The notes beneath the pieces are model-generated. The model saw only the letters and a list, made by a program, of their open reading frames with translations, ran no database searches and was not told the DNA's origin. This document shows, in pieces, positions 59,859 to 64,000 of a DNA stretch of 64,000 nucleotides (within the stretch, counting starts at the first letter, position 1; every line of letters begins with the position of its first letter). This stretch comes from Rebecca billardiae RCC1528 (lineage: Eukaryota; Haptophyta). The position numbers and the translations under genes are program-made. The stretch lies in assembly GCA_965240325.2 (NCBI GenBank), contig OZ251222.1:4340001-4404000 (forward strand), read 5' to 3'.

Positions 59859-61220
59859 ATGGGCGCACGCTCTTGGCGAGGCGGCCAATTGATCCTCGCC
59901 ATCGGTGTCGCCCTAGCTCTTGAGGGCGCACATCTGAGGCCTCCAAACGCCACCTTTGTCGAGTCATCGCGCGCATACTTTGGCGGACGCGCAGCCGGTG
60001 CCGGGCAAAGCTTGCCAGAGCGGCGGCGCGCGTTCGGCTTGACAGCTCGAGTCAACGATGGCGAGTTGCGCACGTGCTCGCCGGATCCGGACGCTGCGGC
60101 GCTTCAGAACAGGTTACGGCACATTGCCCGCTGTGGCTGCACGGCAGACGGCCCGAAGTGCGCGCGTGCCGCGCCGCGGGCACTCCGCGCTCGCATGCGG
60201 GGCCGATTCGGCCTCGGGGCGGAGTTGAGCTCGCTCCTCAAGCCGCTCACGCTCGCCCTCAAGGAGGGCGCGCCGTTTCTCGAGCCACGGTTCCCGCGTG
60301 CCGGCTGCCCGGACGGGCCGTGGTTCAGCAGCTGCCTTGGCCTGCACCCTTCCGTGCCGTGCACTCCGGCGGCCCAAGGGCCCAGCACCGGGCGCATCCG
60401 CCTCATTGATGCTGCCAACCACTCGGCCTCTGTCGGTGCGTACGTGCCGCCGCCGTACGCCGGACGCAAGAGCCTCTTCTGGCTCACGGGCCAGCTGCTC
60501 GCCCGGCTCGTGCGCCCGGCACCGCCGTTGCATAGGTGGCTCCGCAAGCAGCGCAGCGCGTGGGGCTGGGTCCCTTCTCGGAAAGTTCTCGGGCTGCACG
60601 TGCGCCGGGGCGACACGTGCCGCCACGGGCAGGATGGGAAAGTCCGCGAGGGGCGGGTCGAGCAAACCAAAGGGCGACGGTGCGAGGGACTCGATGTGTA
60701 CGCACCCTTTGTCCGCGACCTCGTCCGCGCGCACGGCCTTGACGCTGTCTACCTCGCGACGGATGACGCCAAAATCGCAGAGCAGGCTGTCTCGCGCTCG
60801 TCGCCACCTCTGCTGGGCGTCCCAGAGACCGCGGTCTTCGTGCTCCCGCTCAACCGCACCATGTACGCGCAGAACACAATCGACGGCGCGATGCGCCACC
60901 GGGATCAGGGCCTCTTTGACTTCGCCGCCGACGCCCGTGGCTTCTTTGCCGACATCATGCTGCTGGCCCAGGCCGATGCTCACGTGGGCAAATTCACGAG
61001 CAACCTCTTCCGCCATGCAGTTGCGCTCTCCAACGCGCTGAAAGGCGGCGACTGTGTTGTGCCGTATGTCTCCCTAGACTCCCTGTGGTGTGCGGACTAT
61101 GCCCAGCTCACCGGCCGGTCATTCCTGCACGTGGCCACGGCACCTGGCGCGAGTGACGACGAGCGCGAGGGCAGCCTTGGTGGCGATGTGGCGGACAAGC
61201 TCATGAAGTTCAAGTGCTGA
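59859..61220 (+). CDS. Alpha-1,6-fucosyltransferase-like (GT23/O-FucT fold) glycosyltransferase
   Basis: 453 codons from ATG 59859; the frame is open upstream, but without an ATG near. The N-terminus has a signal-anchor-like segment (LILAIGVALALEGAH), consistent with Golgi type II topology. Core motifs of the GDP-fucose transferase fold are present: VLGLHVRRGDTCRH (about 241; the basic HxRRGD motif binds the donor), LDAVYLATDDAKIAEQA (about 295), and IMLLAQADAHVGKFTSNLFR (about 376), corresponding to the conserved SSxxSR-like region of FUT8/NodZ. Cysteine pairs in the first 200 residues (RCGCTADGPKC, CPDGPWFSSC) suggest disulphides. It probably transfers fucose to glycans; the acceptor is unknown. 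Confidence 0.78.
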   Translation: MGARSWRGGQLILAIGVALALEGAHLRPPNATFVESSRAYFGGRAAGAGQSLPERRRAFGLTARVNDGELRTCSPDPDAAALQNRLRHIARCGCTADGPKCARAAPRALRARMRGRFGLGAELSSLLKPLTLALKEGAPFLEPRFPRAGCPDGPWFSSCLGLHPSVPCTPAAQGPSTGRIRLIDAANHSASVGAYVPPPYAGRKSLFWLTGQLLARLVRPAPPLHRWLRKQRSAWGWVPSRKVLGLHVRRGDTCRHGQDGKVREGRVEQTKGRRCEGLDVYAPFVRDLVRAHGLDAVYLATDDAKIAEQAVSRSSPPLLGVPETAVFVLPLNRTMYAQNTIDGAMRHRDQGLFDFAADARGFFADIMLLAQADAHVGKFTSNLFRHAVALSNALKGGDCVVPYVSLDSLWCADYAQLTGRSFLHVATAPGASDDEREGSLGGDVADKLMKFKC

Positions 61221-61438
61221 TGACGAACGCGCGGCGATGACTGAGTCAATGACTGCTGGCACACGGTGACCACACGGCTGATGAAACCGACGCTACCGTG
61301 CGCAGTAAATACCGACGACGCGACAATCGAGTCGGCGGTCACGCCACCTGCGGTCACGCCATCCGCCCGCTGTCACAGTAGTACAGTAGTTGGTGACGAC
61401 GCCTGCTCACGTGATGATGACACTGTGAGGCTTCAAGC
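61221..61438. other. Short intergenic region between convergent genes
   Basis: 218 bp, no recognised features; two 3' ends expected. Confidence 0.4.
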
Positions 61439-62620
61439 TCACGACAGCAGCATCTGCGCATGGACCGCTGACGCTGACAAGGACGCGCGGCCAAGCGGGC
61501 GCCAGTCCGCCCCGGCCGCGCCAAAGGCGGTGCCACCGGCGGGCAGCTCGAGGCAGCCGATCGCCATGCCCTCACCGTCCGCGCGATTGCCGCAGTGGTA
61601 CAGCCGCACGCTCCCGTCGCTCGAGTCGCGCAGCAGCCAGGGCGTGCCGATACTGAAGTGCGCCCAGGGCTCGAGGGGCGGCGCGCCCGGCTCGAGGACG
61701 GGCCCGCCCTCGTCACGCGCGGGCGTAGGGGTGAGCTTGCGCCATGAGAGCCCGTCGTCGTCGCTCTCCGCGTAGCCCAGCCGATGAGTCAGGCGCTCAG
61801 GCGTGTCCACTCCTTCGTACAGCATCCACAGCCGGCCGTCGGGCTCGCGCAGCACGGCGCGCGTGCCGCAGCCCATCGCGTCGAACGCCCCCGCGGCGCC
61901 CGGTGCAAGCGCGCAGCCCTCGCGCGTCCATGATCGGCCGCCGTCAGCGCTGCTGGCCGAGTACACGCGCCAGCTGGACCCATCAAAGGCGTGGTACAGC
62001 ATGCGCAGCCTGCCGCCGTCGAGCGCGAGCACGCGCGGCCATCCTGCAAAGAGTCCCTCCTCCGCGCTTGGCCGCAGCACGGGCTCGCCCTCGCGCGCCC
62101 ACGTGCGCCCGCCGTCGGTGGAGAAGGCGCGCCCGATGCACATGCGCAGTCCGGCGCACAGCACTCCACCGAATCCCGGCACTTCCTGGCGATCGCCGCC
62201 GAAGTAATACATGGTCAGCCGCTGGCCGTCGGCGCTGTCGACCAGCACGTCGCCCACGCCCACGTGCGCGCCGTCCCATGCGCGCTCGTCGTCCGAGGCG
62301 GAGAAGACGGCGCCGCCGGGCAGCGGGCCGTCCACCTTAGTCCACGAGACGCCGTCCTCGCTCTCAGCCAGGCCGCAGCTGCCCGTGGGCAGGAACGGCC
62401 GCAGCCCGCCTTTCCATGCTACGCCATCGCCGCCGTAGTAGAACATGCGGTACACGTCGCCCGCCTTGGCGGGAGGGAGCACGACCGGGTTCGCCACGTT
62501 CTTGGTGTCGAAGCGCCCCGATGAGATGGGCGACGCGGCGAGCATCGGGCTCGCGCTCAGCACGCTCCGCGCGTCGGCGAGCGCCGCGATCATCAGGAGG
62601 CGGCCGGCGTGCGCCAACAT
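61439..62620 (-). CDS. Five-bladed beta-propeller glycosyl-hydrolase-like protein (GH32/43/62/68/130 fold)
   Basis: 393 codons from ATG 62620. A short hydrophobic leader (MLAHAGRLLMIAALADARSV) suggests secretion or plastid import. The propeller has repeated blade edges: RFDTKNVANPVVLPP, YRMFYYGGDGVAWKGGLRPF, CGLAESEDGVSWTKVDGPLP, AHVGVGDVLVDS, MYYFGGDRQEVPGF, GRAFSTDGGRTWAREGEPVL, RMLYHAFDGSSWRVYSASSA and LGYAESDDDGLSWRKL. The pattern YxG followed by SxDGxxW is typical of arabinanase, levansucrase or invertase-type folds and of plant chloroplast homologues of unknown activity. Candidate catalytic acids cannot be assigned by eye. The role is probably polysaccharide or oligosaccharide processing. 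Confidence 0.75.
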   Translation of the reverse strand: MLAHAGRLLMIAALADARSVLSASPMLAASPISSGRFDTKNVANPVVLPPAKAGDVYRMFYYGGDGVAWKGGLRPFLPTGSCGLAESEDGVSWTKVDGPLPGGAVFSASDDERAWDGAHVGVGDVLVDSADGQRLTMYYFGGDRQEVPGFGGVLCAGLRMCIGRAFSTDGGRTWAREGEPVLRPSAEEGLFAGWPRVLALDGGRLRMLYHAFDGSSWRVYSASSADGGRSWTREGCALAPGAAGAFDAMGCGTRAVLREPDGRLWMLYEGVDTPERLTHRLGYAESDDDGLSWRKLTPTPARDEGGPVLEPGAPPLEPWAHFSIGTPWLLRDSSDGSVRLYHCGNRADGEGMAIGCLELPAGGTAFGAAGADWRPLGRASLSASAVHAQMLLS

Positions 62621-63642
62621 GCCGCTGGACGGGTGGGTGAATGTCCGCGCGTGCTTTTCAGATCACCGGCCAAACGCTCGGAGAGAATCGTCGCGCGTTG
62701 TTCGGCGCCGAACCGAACGGGTGTTGCGGTGGGCAGTTTTGTTGTATGATTTTGTTACAGGGGCCGGGGGGTCCAGATGGTGGGCCCCACTTTGGCGGTG
62801 GCTGGCCAGGTAGTGCGGCACGGCCGTGCCTCTGGACGGGCATTGAGCGGTGGTGAGGTCGCCAAATGGCGTGGCGTGGTCCCAGACAAGGTTCTTACTA
62901 GTCCTGATCAGCTTGCTAGCCATGCCGGTCGTTGATCACCCTGCCGTTGACAGGCGCGCACACGCCAAACGTATTCGCACGGCAGCCGTGTCGGACGGGG
63001 GTCGCACGACTACCGCGCAGCCAACCTTGCTCGTCAGATCCACGGCTTGTAGGGTCAGATGGACCTTCGCCAGGCATGCACCCTCGCAATGCATGCCCCA
63101 GAGGGCGGTATGACCGTCAGAACGGTGATCCTGGCCGCTACCTGCCCATCCTTCCCATGCGCAACCTCACTCGCGCGCCGGTCGTACGGGGGCGTGGACG
63201 TGGACGTGAGAGTGGTCGAAAAGTCTGAAGGGAAGCTGTCACTCACGCACACGCGCTCGTACGGCGACGCCGACCGGCGTGTGGCATGCCCCCCGGTCCC
63301 GGACGTGCCACACGCGCCTTGGATCGCGTTGGGACGGGCATTCACGCCCGCCACCTGGACCCCCCTGTACTGTATTTTTGAATACGTAACTGATTTTACT
63401 TTACAAGTATGGCGGCCTCCACCCATCCGGTCACTCTCAACCAGCGATGCGCGGCAGATCGGCTGGTTCGATCGAGTCCAAATGATCGCCGGCGACGGCT
63501 CGAGCTACAGCGAGGGCATGGCCCACGCTCGGGGTGGAACCAGCAGCGTGTCGCGCGCCGCGCGTGTGCCGTGTGCGTGGAGTCACCTCGCCGGGGCGCC
63601 TGCCTCAGGCGCCGCCGACTCGTGACGCGTCGGCTCGCGGCA
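62621..63642. other. Intergenic region
   Basis: About 1 kb upstream of the propeller gene. A plus-strand frame at 63059-63625 (188 codons) is possible but its composition is unlike the confirmed genes and it is not called. No repeats of note. Confidence 0.4.
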
Positions 63643-63903
63643 TCACACCGCCGCGCCGGGCAGTAACCGCGCGAGCAGCAGCCGGCCGAGCGCGCCGAGC
63701 GCCAGCGCGCACACCCACAACGCGCGCGTGGTCGCATCGGCGCGGCGCTCGATCTCGGCGTACCCGAGATTGGGGTTCTGGATGAGCATGAAGATCTGCG
63801 GCTGGAAGAGGAAGGGCGCCGCCTTGGCGAGGCCAAGGCGCAGGAAGACGTTGAGCGCCCAGAAGGCCTGGCGCAGCTTGGAGAGGCGCGCCTCCTGCCC
63901 GTA
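63643..63903 (-). CDS. Last exon of a multi-spanning membrane protein (rest beyond right edge)
   Basis: A splice acceptor (CGCGCAG|TAC) at 63904-63905 starts an 86-residue exon ending at the stop 63643. Upstream sequence to 64000 is CG-repetitive with no protein-like frame, as in other introns here. The exon reads YGQEARLSKLRQAFWALNVF...KAAPFLFQPQIFMLIQNPNL...ALWVCALALGALGRLLLARL, with at least two membrane segments. No family is recognised from this piece. Confidence 0.6.
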   Translation of the reverse strand, partial: YGQEARLSKLRQAFWALNVFLRLGLAKAAPFLFQPQIFMLIQNPNLGYAEIERRADATTRALWVCALALGALGRLLLARLLPGAAV

Positions 63904-64000
63904 CTGCGCGCGCAAAGGGGGGCGGCGCGGGGCGCGCGCCCGCGCGTCAGCGCAGCCGGCGCGCGGCGCGCGCGCTCGTGCCCGCGCGCGCGCAGCACAC

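Noticed and set aside
63059-63625. 188-codon plus-strand frame near the right end
   Set aside because: Codon composition and amino-acid pattern differ from confirmed genes, with no conserved motif.

Overview
The window looks like nuclear DNA of a GC-rich unicellular alga, most likely a haptophyte (Emiliania/Chrysochromulina-like); this is inference, not a database match. Grounds: very high GC with strongly G/C-ending codons; spliced genes whose introns mostly begin GTGCGC (once GCGCGC) and end in a C-rich run plus CAG; plastid-style leader peptides; and eukaryote-only families (kinesin, CBP/HAC acetyltransferase, WRAP53/TCAB1, cyclic-nucleotide phosphodiesterase, OEP61-like tail-anchored TPR protein). 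Intergenic DNA is less GC-rich and holds short AT islands, hairpins and degenerate sequence. No rRNA, tRNA or CRISPR array was found.

Layout. 1-2428 (-): purple-acid-phosphatase-like membrane protein fused to a YjiK/SdiA-regulated-like domain, running off the left edge. 2506-3723 (+): conserved unknown. 4324-5874 (+): secreted APH/choline-kinase-like protein. 6019-11742 (+): giant kinesin with a TPR tail. 12432-13127 (+): unknown algal protein. 15375-13540 (-): F-box/RCC1 protein. 15905-16972 (+): ferredoxin plus DnaJ-type zinc finger. 17022-18059 (+): ATG-less nuclease-like remnant. 19523-22160 (+): nine-exon phosphodiesterase. 25138-23723 (-): 2OG-Fe(II) oxygenase-like gene, with a 3.2 kb transposon-like element (25152-28397) starting 13 bp upstream of its ATG and a second foldback element nested inside. 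29704-28913 (-): PDZ-ferredoxin. 29875-30980 (+): class II aldolase, four exons. 33537-32548 (-): glycine-betaine-type N-methyltransferase. 34622-35737 (+): ketopantoate reductase. 40965-38956 (-): OEP61/TPR7-like, five exons. 41187-41474 (+): small membrane protein. 43725-42253 (-): WRAP53/TCAB1. 43826-44821 (+): phytol/farnesol kinase. 46153-52170 (+): HAC/CBP-type histone acetyltransferase, seven exons. 53042-54300: decayed coding-like DNA. 56050-54842 (-): Cys-rich type II membrane protein. 58008-56386 (-): SET-domain methyltransferase. 59458-58400 (-): IQ-motif protein. 59859-61220 (+): fucosyltransferase-like. 62620-61439 (-): five-bladed propeller glycosidase-like. 63903-63643 (-): last exon of a membrane protein cut by the right edge.

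There are no operons. Many genes form head-to-head pairs with 80-530 bp between starts (2428/2506, 15375/15905, 29704/29875, 40965/41187, 43725/43826, 59458/59859), suggesting shared bidirectional promoters. Splice models were built by hand: all three long ones keep frame through every junction and sum to a multiple of three. Recurrent themes are domain fusions around redox and plastid proteins (two [2Fe-2S] ferredoxins, each joined to another module) and recent mobile-element activity at 25-28 kb.
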